A stretch of 22,810 bases of DNA from CAYVBN01 sp964538565 (GCA_964538565.1 CAZIGW010000094.1:1-22810); one strand, 5' to 3'. Positions 1 to 7,832 are shown, counted from the first letter of the stretch. Program-made: numbers and translations. Notes: generated by a model from the sequence alone, not told the origin.

Positions 1-752
1 GTCGCCTGCAGGAATGCGCCCGCCGGCAGGACGACCGCCGCACGGCCCATCCGCACCGTCGGCCTGGCGCGCTGGGCGATCAGCTCGCCGTGGCGGGTGA
101 TGCGGGCCAGGCGGTGTGCTTCGGCGATTCCTGCGAGCGCCGCCGATTGCGGCGGCGGCAACGGGCCCGAGCCGCGCACGTCGACGTCCATGCCGGCCTC
201 GGTCGCGGTCAGCTGGATGTCGAGCGGCTTGCCGGCCGGCCGCAGCACTTCGGCGATCGCCCAGGCGGCCTCGACCGCGCCGCCCAGGCCCGGCGCCAGG
301 ATCGGGCAGCGATCGATCGCCACGATGCGATGGGCGCGCGGCGCCATGTATCCGGTCTGCAACACGTCGTGCGTGGCGCGCCGCGCATGCAACACCGTTC
401 GCCGACGTCCTTCGCCGTGCGCGTCGACGAGGTCGTCGACGACCACGTCGAGTCCCGCCTGCGCCAGCGCCGCGATGACGAGATCGCGTTTCCATGCCTG
501 GTATCGGCCGAACGCCCAGTGCTGCACGGCGCAGCCGCCGCAGGTGCCGAAATGCGGGCAGATCGGCGTGATCCGCTCCTCGCTCGCCACCTCCACGCGC
601 AACAGGTGGCGGCGATCGGGGTGGCCGGGCCAGGAATCGACTTCGACGATCTCGCCCGGCAGCGTGAAGGAAACGTAGATCTCGCCTTCGGGTCCCTCGG
701 CGACGCCATCGGCGCGACGGCCGAGGCGCGTGATCATGAGCCGCTCGGTCAT
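1..752 (-). CDS. TrmA/RlmD-family SAM-dependent RNA (uracil-C5) methyltransferase, N-terminal part
   Basis: This is the first 250 residues of a gene that runs off the left edge. It starts at ATG 752 (MTERLMITRLGRRADGVAEG) and stays open to base 1. The N-terminal ~55 residues look like a TRAM-type RNA-binding barrel. They are followed by the iron-sulfur cysteine pattern of RlmD/RumA proteins: C65 and C71-GG-C74, with a fourth cysteine at C149 (DRCPIL). Family members transfer a methyl group from SAM to C5 of a uridine, in rRNA for RlmD. The SAM-binding and catalytic half is outside the window, so the target (23S U1939 or another) cannot be decided. It lies 43 bases downstream of the MATE gene on the same strand and close to tlyA, another rRNA methyltransferase gene, which is a common arrangement in Rhizobiales. 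Confidence 0.9.
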   Translation of the reverse strand, partial: MTERLMITRLGRRADGVAEGPEGEIYVSFTLPGEIVEVDSWPGHPDRRHLLRVEVASEERITPICPHFGTCGGCAVQHWAFGRYQAWKRDLVIAALAQAGLDVVVDDLVDAHGEGRRRTVLHARRATHDVLQTGYMAPRAHRIVAIDRCPILAPGLGGAVEAAWAIAEVLRPAGKPLDIQLTATEAGMDVDVRGSGPLPPPQSAALAGIAEAHRLARITRHGELIAQRARPTVRMGRAAVVLPAGAFLQA

Positions 753-795
753 GCTCCGCCTTAGCGCATGGTCCGGCGAAGTGGAACCGGTTCGC

Positions 796-2217
796 TCAAG
801 GCGGCGCGGGTTGGGCGGGCGCGGCCGGCAGGTAACCGCGGCGCGTCAGTGCGTGAAACCGCCACACCAGCAGCAACGCATAGAGCACGAGCCCGACGGT
901 GAATCCGATCCAGATGCCGGGCGCCGCGAGCCGTGCCGGAAAGCCGAGGCCGTAGGAGGTGGAGAATCCCACCAGCCAGAAGCTCACCGCCGCGAAGATC
1001 ATCGGCACCCGGGTGTCGTTGAGGCCGCGCAGCGCGCCGTTGGCGACGGTCTGCACGCCGTCGGCCACGAAGAAGGTGGCACCGAGCCCGAGCAGCGTCG
1101 CGGCGAGCGCCACGGTGGCGCCCGCTTCGGCCGCCTTGGCGCCAAGAAAAACGAAAGGGATCGCGTGGCGGAACAGCACGATCACCAGCGCCATGCCGGT
1201 CATGAAGGCGGCGGCGAGCCCGATGGCGGCAAAACCGGCGCGGCGCGTCGCCGCCGCGTCTTCGCGTCCGACCGCGTGCCCGACGCGAACGCTCGCGGCG
1301 GTCGAGATGCCGAACGGCACCATGAACAGCACCGACGCCACCTGCATGGCGATCTGGTGCGCCGCGAGCGGCGTGGTGCCGAGGGAGCCCATCAGGATCG
1401 CGGCGGTCGCGAACAGGCCGTATTCCAGCAGAAAGGCCCCCGAGATCGGCGCCCCGATCGTCGCGAGCTGCTGCAGCAGTGCGCCGTCGAAGCGCCAGAA
1501 GCGCCCGAGTACGCGGTACTTGCGGAACGGATGGCGCGTATAGGCGATCCACAGCAGGGCGACGCACATCGTGAGGTCGATGATCGTCGTTCCGGCGCCG
1601 GCACCGAGCAGTCCGAGCCGCGGCAGCCCGAAGGCGCCGTAGATCAGCGCGTAGGCGAGGAGGGTATTGGCCGGGATGGCGACGAGAGTGATCCAGAGCG
1701 CCGGCTCGGGCCGGTTCACCGCGCTCATGAAGCCGCGCAGCGCGATGAACCACCAGGCCGGAACCAGGCTCCAGCCGAGCCCAGTGAGGTATTTCCCCGC
1801 CAGCCGGGCTGTCACCGGCGTCTGGCCGAGCGCGAGCAGCAGGTCCTCGCCGCCGAACTGGAGGGCCGTCAGCGGCACGCCGACCAGCGTCGCGGCCCAC
1901 AGGCCGACGCGCAGCGATCGGCGCACCATGCGCGGGTCGCGCGCCCCGTAGGCCTGCGCCGCCAGCGGCGCGACCGCGGACACGAAGCCAAGTCCGAACA
2001 CGAAGGCGGCGAACAGCACGGTCTGCCCGAGCGCCGCGGCCGCGATGGCTTGGTCGCCCAGATGGCCGATGAGGACGAGATCGCTCGTCATCATCGCCAC
2101 CTGGCCGAGCTGAGACATGGCGATCGGCAGCGCGAGCCTGATGGTCGCGGCGATCTCGCTCCGCCACGGCCACGCCGGCATCGTTTCGATGTCGTCTCTC
2201 ATCAGGGCGCGGACCAT
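796..2217 (-). CDS. MATE family efflux transporter
   Basis: The 473-residue product is a full-length multidrug and toxin extrusion protein, with about 12 hydrophobic segments in two homologous halves. The N-terminal signature is easy to see: LALPIAMSQLGQVAMMTSDL, then LIGHLGDQAIAAAALG. The second half has the matching APISGAFLLEYGLFATAAILMG stretch near residue 255. Family members export cationic drugs and metabolites across the inner membrane in exchange for Na+ or H+; the substrate here is unknown. The start at 2217 has only a weak upstream AGAG. ATG 2202 (MRDDIETMP) is a possible alternative and would remove five residues. The gene lies between tlyA and the TrmA-like gene, same strand. Confidence 0.93.
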   Translation of the reverse strand: MVRALMRDDIETMPAWPWRSEIAATIRLALPIAMSQLGQVAMMTSDLVLIGHLGDQAIAAAALGQTVLFAAFVFGLGFVSAVAPLAAQAYGARDPRMVRRSLRVGLWAATLVGVPLTALQFGGEDLLLALGQTPVTARLAGKYLTGLGWSLVPAWWFIALRGFMSAVNRPEPALWITLVAIPANTLLAYALIYGAFGLPRLGLLGAGAGTTIIDLTMCVALLWIAYTRHPFRKYRVLGRFWRFDGALLQQLATIGAPISGAFLLEYGLFATAAILMGSLGTTPLAAHQIAMQVASVLFMVPFGISTAASVRVGHAVGREDAAATRRAGFAAIGLAAAFMTGMALVIVLFRHAIPFVFLGAKAAEAGATVALAATLLGLGATFFVADGVQTVANGALRGLNDTRVPMIFAAVSFWLVGFSTSYGLGFPARLAAPGIWIGFTVGLVLYALLLVWRFHALTRRGYLPAAPAQPAPP

Positions 2218-2342
2218 AGAGGCTCTTGCGGCGAGAGGAAGGTCCGGCGTGCCGCCTTCACCAATTGTTCATCCGCGTGTGACCGCGACGATCGAAATGC
2301 CTGATCGTGCGCATCGTGTTCGTTCATATCGGGTGTGCGCGG

Positions 2343-3074
2343 CTATGACTGCTGCGCGCCGAGCAGGAATTCGCGGTTGCCGTCGGCGCCCGTCAGGGGC
2401 GACGGCATGGTTCCGAGGACCGTCCAGCCGAGCGATTTCACGTGCGCGACGACGTCCCGGCGCACCTGTTCGTGAACGGCGGGGTCGCGCACGATGCCTT
2501 TTTTCAGATGTCGCCGCCCGGCCTCGAATTGCGGCTTGATCAGCGCCACGAGCCGGGCCGAGCGACTTGCTAGCCCAAGTGCCGCCGGCAGCACGCGCGC
2601 GAGCGAAATGAAGCTCACGTCGACGGTGACGAGGTCGGCCGGCGCGGACAGGCGATCGGCGCTGAGCGCGCGGATGTCGGTGCCCTCGATCGAGACGATC
2701 TGCGGCCGTCCGCGCAGGCTCGCGTGGAGCTGGTCGCGTCCCACGTCGACGGCGTAGACGCACGCCGCGCCGCGCTCGGCGAGGACTTGCGCAAACCCGC
2801 CCGTCGACGCGCCGACGTCGAGGCAGACGAGGCCTGCGGGATCGAAGCCGAAGTGATCGAGCGCGGCGGAGAGCTTCACGCCCGCGCGCGACACCCAGGG
2901 GTGCGCCGGAGCGGCGCGCAGCACGGCGCCGAGCGGAATTTCATCGGACGCCCTGGCGACCAGGATGTCGTCCGCGTGCACCAGCCCGGCCTCGATCGCC
3001 GCCTGCGCCTTGGCGCGGCTCTCGAACAGCCCGCGTTCGACGAGCAGGCGATCGGCGCGCCGGCGTTCGGTCAT
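2343..3074 (-). CDS. tlyA: TlyA family rRNA (cytidine-2'-O)-methyltransferase
   Basis: The 243-residue product has an N-terminal S4 RNA-binding domain (residues ~5-60, RADRLLVERGLFESRAKA) and a Rossmann-like FtsJ/RrmJ methyltransferase domain (~60-240). The SAM-binding loop is LDVGASTGGF (residues 85-94). The K-D-K-E tetrad of 2'-O-methyltransferases is complete: K67 (SRAGVKL), D152 (TVDVSF), K180 (LIKPQFE) and E235 (NREFLL). TlyA proteins methylate the 2'-hydroxyl of a cytidine in 23S rRNA and, in some species, one in 16S rRNA; in mycobacteria loss of the gene gives capreomycin resistance. It also resembles haemolysin A annotations, which are historical names for the same family. It follows dxs on the same strand, separated by a large inverted repeat. 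Confidence 0.95.
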   Translation of the reverse strand: MTERRRADRLLVERGLFESRAKAQAAIEAGLVHADDILVARASDEIPLGAVLRAAPAHPWVSRAGVKLSAALDHFGFDPAGLVCLDVGASTGGFAQVLAERGAACVYAVDVGRDQLHASLRGRPQIVSIEGTDIRALSADRLSAPADLVTVDVSFISLARVLPAALGLASRSARLVALIKPQFEAGRRHLKKGIVRDPAVHEQVRRDVVAHVKSLGWTVLGTMPSPLTGADGNREFLLGAQQS

Positions 3075-3128
3075 GGCGACGAGCCGTTCTGCAATTCCGG
3101 ATCAGTCGAAGGTCGCCACGCACTCCCG

Positions 3129-3240
3129 TCACCTCTCCCGGAAGATGAGGTCGGCGGGATGCGAAGCATCGAGCCGGGTGAGGGGATATCGCCCATCGAG
3201 CGTCCTGATCTCCCTCACTCCGGCCTTGTCACCGGGAGAG
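3129..3240. repeat. large imperfect inverted repeat between dxs and tlyA
   Basis: The outer arms are CTCTCCCGG (3133-3141) and CCGGGAGAG (3232-3240). Inner imperfect arms are CCGGGTGAGGGGAT (near 3175) and ATCTCCCTCACTCCGG (near 3209). A small hairpin GATGC-GAA-GCATC (3158-3170) sits in the left half. The pattern TCACCTCTCCCG...GAGGTCGGC...GCCGGGTGAGGGGAT is the form of a dispersed intergenic repeat that I recall from many Rhizobiales genomes. That family assignment is from memory; the palindromic structure is visible directly. It could fold in the dxs-tlyA transcript and cause partial termination or processing. Confidence 0.7.
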
Positions 3241-3319
3241 CGGGCGCGCCGCACCCGCGGCAACGACCAAGCGCGCCAACACGGTCAGAAAAGATCGGCG
3301 GAGTCGTCTCGATCACTCC

Positions 3320-5239
3320 TCAGGCGAGCTTCACCGTGTCAGCCTTCATTTCGCGTCCGAGCGCCTCGAACACCTTGGCGACGATGCCGCGCGCGTCGAG
3401 ACCGGCCTTCGCGTACATGGCGGCCGGCGAATCCTGGTCGATGAACACGTCGGGCAGCACCATGGCGCGGACCTTCGCGCCGCGGTCGAGCACGCCGTTC
3501 TCTGCGAGCGTCTGCAGCACGTGGCTGCCGAAGCCGCCGATCGAGCCTTCCTCTATGGTGATGAGGACCTCGTGCTCGCGCGCGAGACGCAGCACCAGAT
3601 CGGTGTCGAGCGGCTTGGCGAAGCGGGCGTCCGCCACGGTGGTGGAGAGCCCGTAGGAGGCGAGTTCGTCGGCCGCCTTGAGGCACTCGGCCAGGCGTGT
3701 GCCCAATGACAGGAGCGCCACTTTGTGGCCTTCGCGGACGATGCGGCCCTTGCCGATCTCGAGCGGCTTGCCTTCCTCCGGCATCTGCACGCCGACGCCT
3801 TCGCCGCGCGGATAGCGCAGCGCCGAGGGACGATCGTCGATCGCGGCGGCCGTCGCCACCATGTGCACGAGCTCGGCTTCGTCGGCGGCGGCCATGATCA
3901 CGAAGCCGGGCAGGCAGCCGAGATAGGCCACGTCGAACGAGCCGGCATGGGTCGGCCCGTCGGCGCCGACGAGGCCGGCGCGGTCGATCGCGAAGCGCAC
4001 CGGCAGGCGCTGGATCGCGACGTCGTGCACCACCTGGTCGTAGGCGCGCTGCAGGAAGGTCGAGTAGATCGTGGCGAACGGCTTGAAGCCCTCGGTCGCC
4101 AGTCCGGCCGCGAATGTCACCGCGTGCTGCTCGGCGATGCCGACGTCGAACATGCGGTTGGGAAATTCCTTGGCGAACAGGTCGAGGCCCGTACCGGACG
4201 GCATGGCGCCCGTGATGGCGACGATCTTGTCGTCCTTCTTCGCTTCCTTGATCAGGCTCTCGGCGTACACCCTGGTATAGGACGGCGCGTTCGATTTCGA
4301 CTTCGCCTGCTTGCCCGTCGCGACGTCGAACTTCACCACGCCGTGGTACTTGTCGTCGGACTCCTCGGCCGGCGCGTAGCCCTTGCCCTTCTGCGTGACG
4401 ACATGAACCAGGATCGGCCCGTCCTTGGCGTCGCGCACGTTGCGCAGCACGGGCAGCAGATGGTCGAGATTGTGCCCGTCGATCGGGCCGACGTAGTAGA
4501 ATCCGAGTTCCTCGAAAAGCGTGCCGCCGGTCCAGAAACCGCGCGCATATTCCTCGACGCGCTGCGCCTTCTGGTAGATGAATTTCGGCAGGCGCTTGGC
4601 GAGCTGCTTGCCGATCTCGCGCAGCGACCGGTAGGTCCCGCCGGACACAAGTCGCGCCAGATAGGCAGACATGGCGCCTACCGGCGGCGCGATCGACATG
4701 TCGTTGTCGTTGAGCACGACGATCAGCCGTTCGGCGCGCGCGCCGGCGTTGTTCATCGCCTCGTAGGCCATGCCGGCGGACATCGCGCCGTCGCCGATCA
4801 CGCAGATCACGTTGTTGCTCTTGCCGGCGAGATCGCGCGCCACGGCCATGCCGAGCCCGGCGGAAATCGATGTCGAGGAATGCGCGGCGCCGAACGGGTC
4901 GTATTCGCTCTCGGCCCGCTTGGTGAAGCCGGACAGGCCGCCGCCCTGGCGGAGCGTGCGGATGCGGTCGCGCCGGCCGGTCAGGATCTTGTGCGGATAG
5001 GCCTGGTGGCCGACGTCCCAGATGAGCCGGTCACGCGGGGTGTCGAACACGTAGTGCAACGCGACCGTCAGCTCCACGACGCCGAGGCCGGCGCCGAGAT
5101 GGCCCCCCGTGACCGCGACCACGTCGATGGTTTCGCAGCGCAGTTCGTCGGCAAGCTGCCGGAGCTGGCGTTCTTCGAGGCGGCGGAGATCTGTCGGGGT
5201 CTTGACCAGATCGAGCAGCGGCGTTTTCGACTGGGCCAC
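3320..5239 (-). CDS. dxs: 1-deoxy-D-xylulose-5-phosphate synthase
   Basis: DXS condenses pyruvate and glyceraldehyde 3-phosphate to 1-deoxy-D-xylulose 5-phosphate, the entry step of the MEP isoprenoid pathway, using thiamine diphosphate and Mg2+. The 639-residue product has the usual length. Visible landmarks are the active-site His in WDVGHQAYPHK (H78), the thiamine-diphosphate motif GDGAMSAGMAYEAMNNAG (149-166) and the catalytic Glu in VGIAEQHAVTFAAG (E370). The C-terminal transketolase-type domain follows. The start is a GTG at 5239, supported by GGAG seven bases upstream and by alignment of MAQSKTPLLD to normal DXS N-termini. It is followed by tlyA. In this bacterial group xseB usually lies directly upstream; here xseB is about 7 kb away. 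Confidence 0.97.
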   Translation of the reverse strand: MAQSKTPLLDLVKTPTDLRRLEERQLRQLADELRCETIDVVAVTGGHLGAGLGVVELTVALHYVFDTPRDRLIWDVGHQAYPHKILTGRRDRIRTLRQGGGLSGFTKRAESEYDPFGAAHSSTSISAGLGMAVARDLAGKSNNVICVIGDGAMSAGMAYEAMNNAGARAERLIVVLNDNDMSIAPPVGAMSAYLARLVSGGTYRSLREIGKQLAKRLPKFIYQKAQRVEEYARGFWTGGTLFEELGFYYVGPIDGHNLDHLLPVLRNVRDAKDGPILVHVVTQKGKGYAPAEESDDKYHGVVKFDVATGKQAKSKSNAPSYTRVYAESLIKEAKKDDKIVAITGAMPSGTGLDLFAKEFPNRMFDVGIAEQHAVTFAAGLATEGFKPFATIYSTFLQRAYDQVVHDVAIQRLPVRFAIDRAGLVGADGPTHAGSFDVAYLGCLPGFVIMAAADEAELVHMVATAAAIDDRPSALRYPRGEGVGVQMPEEGKPLEIGKGRIVREGHKVALLSLGTRLAECLKAADELASYGLSTTVADARFAKPLDTDLVLRLAREHEVLITIEEGSIGGFGSHVLQTLAENGVLDRGAKVRAMVLPDVFIDQDSPAAMYAKAGLDARGIVAKVFEALGREMKADTVKLA

Positions 5240-5503
5240 GCGGTAACTCCGTAAGTGTCTGGTTCGGGCCGCGATCCTGGTGGCAGATCACCGGAATCCG
5301 ACCCTTACACCACATCAAAGGGGCCAGGCAAATCGGGGCAACCCGGAATTCCTGGCAAAATCATAGTCGCTCCGGCGCGACCTCGTCCACGAAGGCTGCG
5401 CCGGACCGATATCGAGAGGAACGTTGTAGCACCAAAAGGCGAGTGTGTTCACGCCCTTCGGTGAAGCCCGGGCGGCGGCGCGGTGCATCCCCGGTCGCGC
5501 CCC

Positions 5504-5875
5504 TTACGGCGGTGCTTCCTGCGGAAGATAGGCGCATGCTTCCTCGCGGCTGTCGCGATACACGGTGACCCGTGCCACCGGTCCGTAGTGGCGAACCTGC
5601 TCGTAGATGAAGCGGGCGAGGTTTTCGAGAGTGGGAACGCCGAGCGCCTCGATCCGGTTCAGAAATTTGTGGTCCAGCATCTGCTGGATTTCGCCCAGGC
5701 GCTGCTCCAGCAAGCCGATATCGACGATCATTCCGGTGCGAGGATCGGGCGTACCGCGCAGCGCCACCTCGGCCCGGAACGAGTGGCCGTGGACCTCTTC
5801 GCTCACGCTGCCGAGGGTGGTGCCGCCAAGGGTATGCGCCGCCTCGAACCGAAACGATTTGGTGAGCTCCCACAT
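5504..5875 (-). CDS. queD: QueD-like 6-carboxytetrahydropterin synthase (COG0720), Cys-to-Ser variant
   Basis: This 123-residue protein belongs to the 6-pyruvoyltetrahydropterin/6-carboxytetrahydropterin synthase family. QueD converts dihydroneopterin triphosphate to 6-carboxytetrahydropterin, the step before QueE in preQ0/queuosine synthesis. The zinc ligands are present: H14 (FEAAH) and H29/H31 (VHGHSF). So is the catalytic Asp-His pair, D68-H69 (MLDHKFL). The catalytic Cys normally found four residues before HGH (C27 in E. coli QueD, KCGRLHGH) is Ser25 here (SVSEEVHGH). This could be a lineage variant, a different COG0720 activity or a weakened enzyme. Its ATG shares one base with the queE stop (TGATG), so translation is probably coupled. 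Confidence 0.88.
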   Translation of the reverse strand: MWELTKSFRFEAAHTLGGTTLGSVSEEVHGHSFRAEVALRGTPDPRTGMIVDIGLLEQRLGEIQQMLDHKFLNRIEALGVPTLENLARFIYEQVRHYGPVARVTVYRDSREEACAYLPQEAPP

Positions 5876-6528
5876 CAGCGGATTCCCAGGGCCTTGTGCA
5901 ATTGAATGCTCAGGCGCCATTGCGGATGGTCGAGGCAGTAGGCAATGGCGCGCCGCGTGTTGTCGGCAAGATCGGGGCCGTCCATCGGCTGCAAGGAGAA
6001 GCGCGCGAACGCCAGATCGGCAAAGCGCTCCGGCGGCGCGCCTGCCTGCGGAAACACGAGCTTCAGCTCGTCCCCCGAGCGCTGGCGCAATTCGGCGCCG
6101 GCCTTGGGGCTGACGCAGATCCAGTCGAGGCCGCGCGGCGCCTCCAGCGTGCCGTTCGTCTCGACGGCGATCGTGAAGCCGCGCGCGTGCAGGGCCGCGA
6201 TCAGATGCTCGTCGACCTGCAGCAACGGCTCGCCGCCCGTGAGCACGACGAAGCGATCCTCGCCCCGCGGTCCCCATTCGGCTTCGATCGCGGCGGCGAG
6301 ATCGGCGGCGCCGGCATAGCGCGCCCCGCGCGTTCAGTCCGTGCCGACGAAATCCGTGTCGCAGAAGGTGCACTGGGCGTCGGCCCGGTCCGCCTCGCGG
6401 CCGCTCCACAGGTTGCAGCCGGCGAAGCGACAGAACACGGCGGGCCGGCCGGCATGCGCGCCTTCGCCCTGCAACGTGCGGAAGATCTCCTTGACGGCGT
6501 AAGTCACGGGATGGCGCCCCGGAAACAA
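5875..6528 (-). pseudogene. queE: queE (7-carboxy-7-deazaguanine synthase) interrupted by an in-frame TGA
   Basis: QueE is a radical-SAM enzyme that turns 6-carboxytetrahydropterin into 7-carboxy-7-deazaguanine. The reading frame matches the family throughout: YAVKEIFRTLQGEG, then the radical-SAM cysteines CX14CX2C at C31, C46 and C49 (counting from GTG 6507), then LTGGEPLLQVDE, ETNG and CVSPKAG. It is broken only by TGA at 6334-6336. The codon falls in CDTDFVGTD-stop-TRGARYAG, where relatives read GTDGT, so a Gly codon (GGA) appears to have become TGA by one base change with no shift of frame. The first product would be 57 residues (from 6507) and lack the SAM-binding core. Two starts are possible: GTG 6507, which matches homologue N-termini, or TTG 6528, which has AGGAGG five bases upstream. 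A sequencing error at base 6336 cannot be excluded. Confidence 0.85.
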
Positions 6529-6558
6529 GATGTCCTCCTTCCGCAGGACCGCCCGGCC

Positions 6559-6584
6559 AACGGCGGCCGTCCCGACCGGGTTCC
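6559..6584 (-). promoter_or_regulatory. EcfG-type promoter candidate upstream of queE
   Basis: On the minus strand GGAAC (6584-6580) is followed by 17 bases and then CGTT (6562-6559). This is the published form of the alphaproteobacterial general-stress sigma EcfG (ECF15) promoter, GGAAC-N16/17-CGTT. Transcription would begin near 6551, just before the AGGAGG at 6539-6534 and the TTG at 6528, giving a short leader. No phyR, nepR or ecfG gene is in the window. The match is exact, but nine fixed bases in GC-rich DNA can arise by chance. Confidence 0.4.
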
Positions 6585-6830
6585 TGCCACGTCGTTCCAC
6601 AACATGTGCCGGTCCTCGACGCCTCCGATGCGGCCGGCCGCAGGCCGACGGAGCGGCTGCGCCTCGCGGCGGCCCTGGGGCGATCCTGGCCATAGTGCAG
6701 CAACGGCGACACCGCAACGCGTTGCATTGGTGAATGCCGGCTGAATGTCGCGCCTCAAAATCGGTCGGGCTCGGGCCGGGCCGATCGCGGCGGTATCAGG
6801 ACATGACCGTCGGGCGGTCCCACAAGCAAT

Positions 6831-6860
6831 GTGGCCGGACCTCGCGGGAGGTCCGGCCAC
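6831..6860 (-). terminator. perfect 13-bp hairpin after the cupredoxin gene
   Basis: GTGGCCGGACCTC (6831-6843) and GAGGTCCGGCCAC (6848-6860) pair perfectly around a four-base loop, GCGG. It begins 55 bases past the cupredoxin stop on the minus strand. The sequence after it (ATTGCTTGTG) is only mildly T-rich, so it could be a terminator or a 3'-end stabilising stem. Confidence 0.6.
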
Positions 6861-6915
6861 CCGCCGTGACGGCTGGTGTCTGGGGGCCGTGGCCGGGCAA
6901 GCTCCCGGCCGGAGA

Positions 6916-7245
6916 TCATTTTGCTTCGACGCTGATCTCACCCTTCATATTGGGGTGAAAGCGGCAGAAATACGCGATCGTCCCCGGCTTGCTGACCACG
7001 ATATGGCCTTTGGCATGGGCGGGAAGCATCACGTCCCAGCTCTTGTCGGCCGCGGTTGCCGTGTGGGCGACGAAATCCTCGTTCGCCCATTCGATCGTGT
7101 CGCCGACCTTGGCCGAGATCCGGGCCGGCGAGACGACGAGATTCTTCATCGTGACGTGGATGACTTCGGCCGCGCACACCGAAGGTGCGGCCGCGATGAG
7201 GAACGCCGAGGCGATCGCGCAGAGACCCGGTCTCGCTTTGATCAT
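6916..7245 (-). CDS. periplasmic cupredoxin (amicyanin/pseudoazurin-like type 1 copper protein)
   Basis: The 109-residue protein has a signal peptide (residues 1-25, ending SVCAA) and a single plastocyanin-like domain. The type 1 copper ligands are all visible: H61 (VAHTAT), C94, H97 and M100 in YFCRFHPNM, which gives the C-x2-H-x2-M spacing. Such proteins carry electrons in the periplasm or bind copper there; the partner cannot be told from the sequence. The start ATG 7245 lies seven bases after the DUF4142 stop, with GAGGG overlapping that stop as its ribosome binding site. The two are therefore almost certainly one transcript, probably under the ECF-type promoter at 7833-7860. Confidence 0.93.
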   Translation of the reverse strand: MIKARPGLCAIASAFLIAAAPSVCAAEVIHVTMKNLVVSPARISAKVGDTIEWANEDFVAHTATAADKSWDVMLPAHAKGHIVVSKPGTIAYFCRFHPNMKGEISVEAK

Positions 7246-7252
7246 GCCGCCC

Positions 7253-7789
7253 TCACTTGAGCTCGCTCGCGAGGTGCTCGGCGTGCTGCTCGTGTCCCTC
7301 GAAGATCTTGAGGCCGGTCGAGAGCAGATCCTTCAGCTCGGGGTTGCTCGCCGAGGGGATGAGGGTGTTCTGCAGCGCGCCGTTGACCGTCTTGTGGAAG
7401 GCGACCTCGTTGTCAACGTAGGCCTTGTCGAAGGCCGCGCCGTTGAGCCTGGACAGTTCGGCGCGCTTGGCGGCCGCCTGCTTCGCCAGGCTCTTGCTGG
7501 TGTCGTTGTCCTCGGGCTTGACCTTGAGCTTCTTGACGAGCGCGAGCGCCTTCTTGTTGACCGCCGTGTGGTCGCGGACCATGTCGTTGGCGAAGGCGCG
7601 GACGTCCTTGTTCTTCGACTTCTTCAGCGCCTGCTTGGCGGCCTGGATGTCGAGCTCGCCCGCCGTGTAGGCGATGTGCGCGATCTGCGGATCGGTGGGC
7701 TTGGCGCCTTGCGCCATCGCGCCCGAGGTGAGCAACAGGGCGGCCAGCAGGCTGCCCGCTGCGGAACCTGTCATTCGGAGGCTGAACAT
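7253..7789 (-). CDS. DUF4142 secreted ferritin-like helical protein
   Basis: The 178-residue product begins with a signal peptide (MFSLRMTGSAAGSLLAALLL, cleavage near AMA-Q at residue 26). A DUF4142 domain follows at ~35-172, with the family patterns DIQAAKQALKKSKNKDVRAF, MVRDHTAVNKKAL and EVAFHKTVNGAL. DUF4142 is a four-helix, ferritin-like domain found in secreted or outer-membrane-associated proteins; its biochemical role is not established. The start was placed at ATG 7789 because a secretion signal begins there and GGGAG lies eight bases upstream. A longer in-frame start at 7846 would run into the promoter. It is followed at once by the cupredoxin gene and preceded by the ECF sigma gene. 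Confidence 0.9.
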   Translation of the reverse strand: MFSLRMTGSAAGSLLAALLLTSGAMAQGAKPTDPQIAHIAYTAGELDIQAAKQALKKSKNKDVRAFANDMVRDHTAVNKKALALVKKLKVKPEDNDTSKSLAKQAAAKRAELSRLNGAAFDKAYVDNEVAFHKTVNGALQNTLIPSASNPELKDLLSTGLKIFEGHEQHAEHLASELK

Positions 7790-7832
7790 CGCTTGGTCTC
7801 CCGGTGAAAGAACCTGTGGCTTGCGCCGACAC

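Larger units (their letters stand above)
6529..6915. other. 387-base gap between cupredoxin and queE
   Basis: I see no convincing gene here; reading frames on both strands are arginine- and proline-rich and lack family features. The gap holds the queE Shine-Dalgarno (6534-6539), the EcfG-like promoter, a 12-base perfect palindrome GCAACGCGTTGC (6714-6725) and a strong hairpin (6831-6860). TTGCGG (6717-6712), 17 bases and TATGGC (6694-6689) on the minus strand form a weak sigma-70-like alternative promoter overlapping the palindrome. Confidence 0.5.

Noticed and set aside
730..5254. Long plus-strand open frames opposite the MATE, tlyA and dxs genes
   Set aside because: They are antisense frames that stay open because of high GC. 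They are rich in Arg/His/Gly without domains, while the minus-strand frames carry full enzyme motifs.
6334..6336. TGA in queE as a selenocysteine codon
   Set aside because: The position is Gly in relatives, not Cys, and no SECIS-like stem was evident just downstream.
6529..6682. Possible riboswitch (preQ1 or cobalamin) in a queE leader
   Set aside because: Stretches such as GGAACCCGGTCGGGACGG looked faintly like cobalamin riboswitch parts, but the ordered conserved boxes are missing and no preQ1 aptamer pattern is visible.
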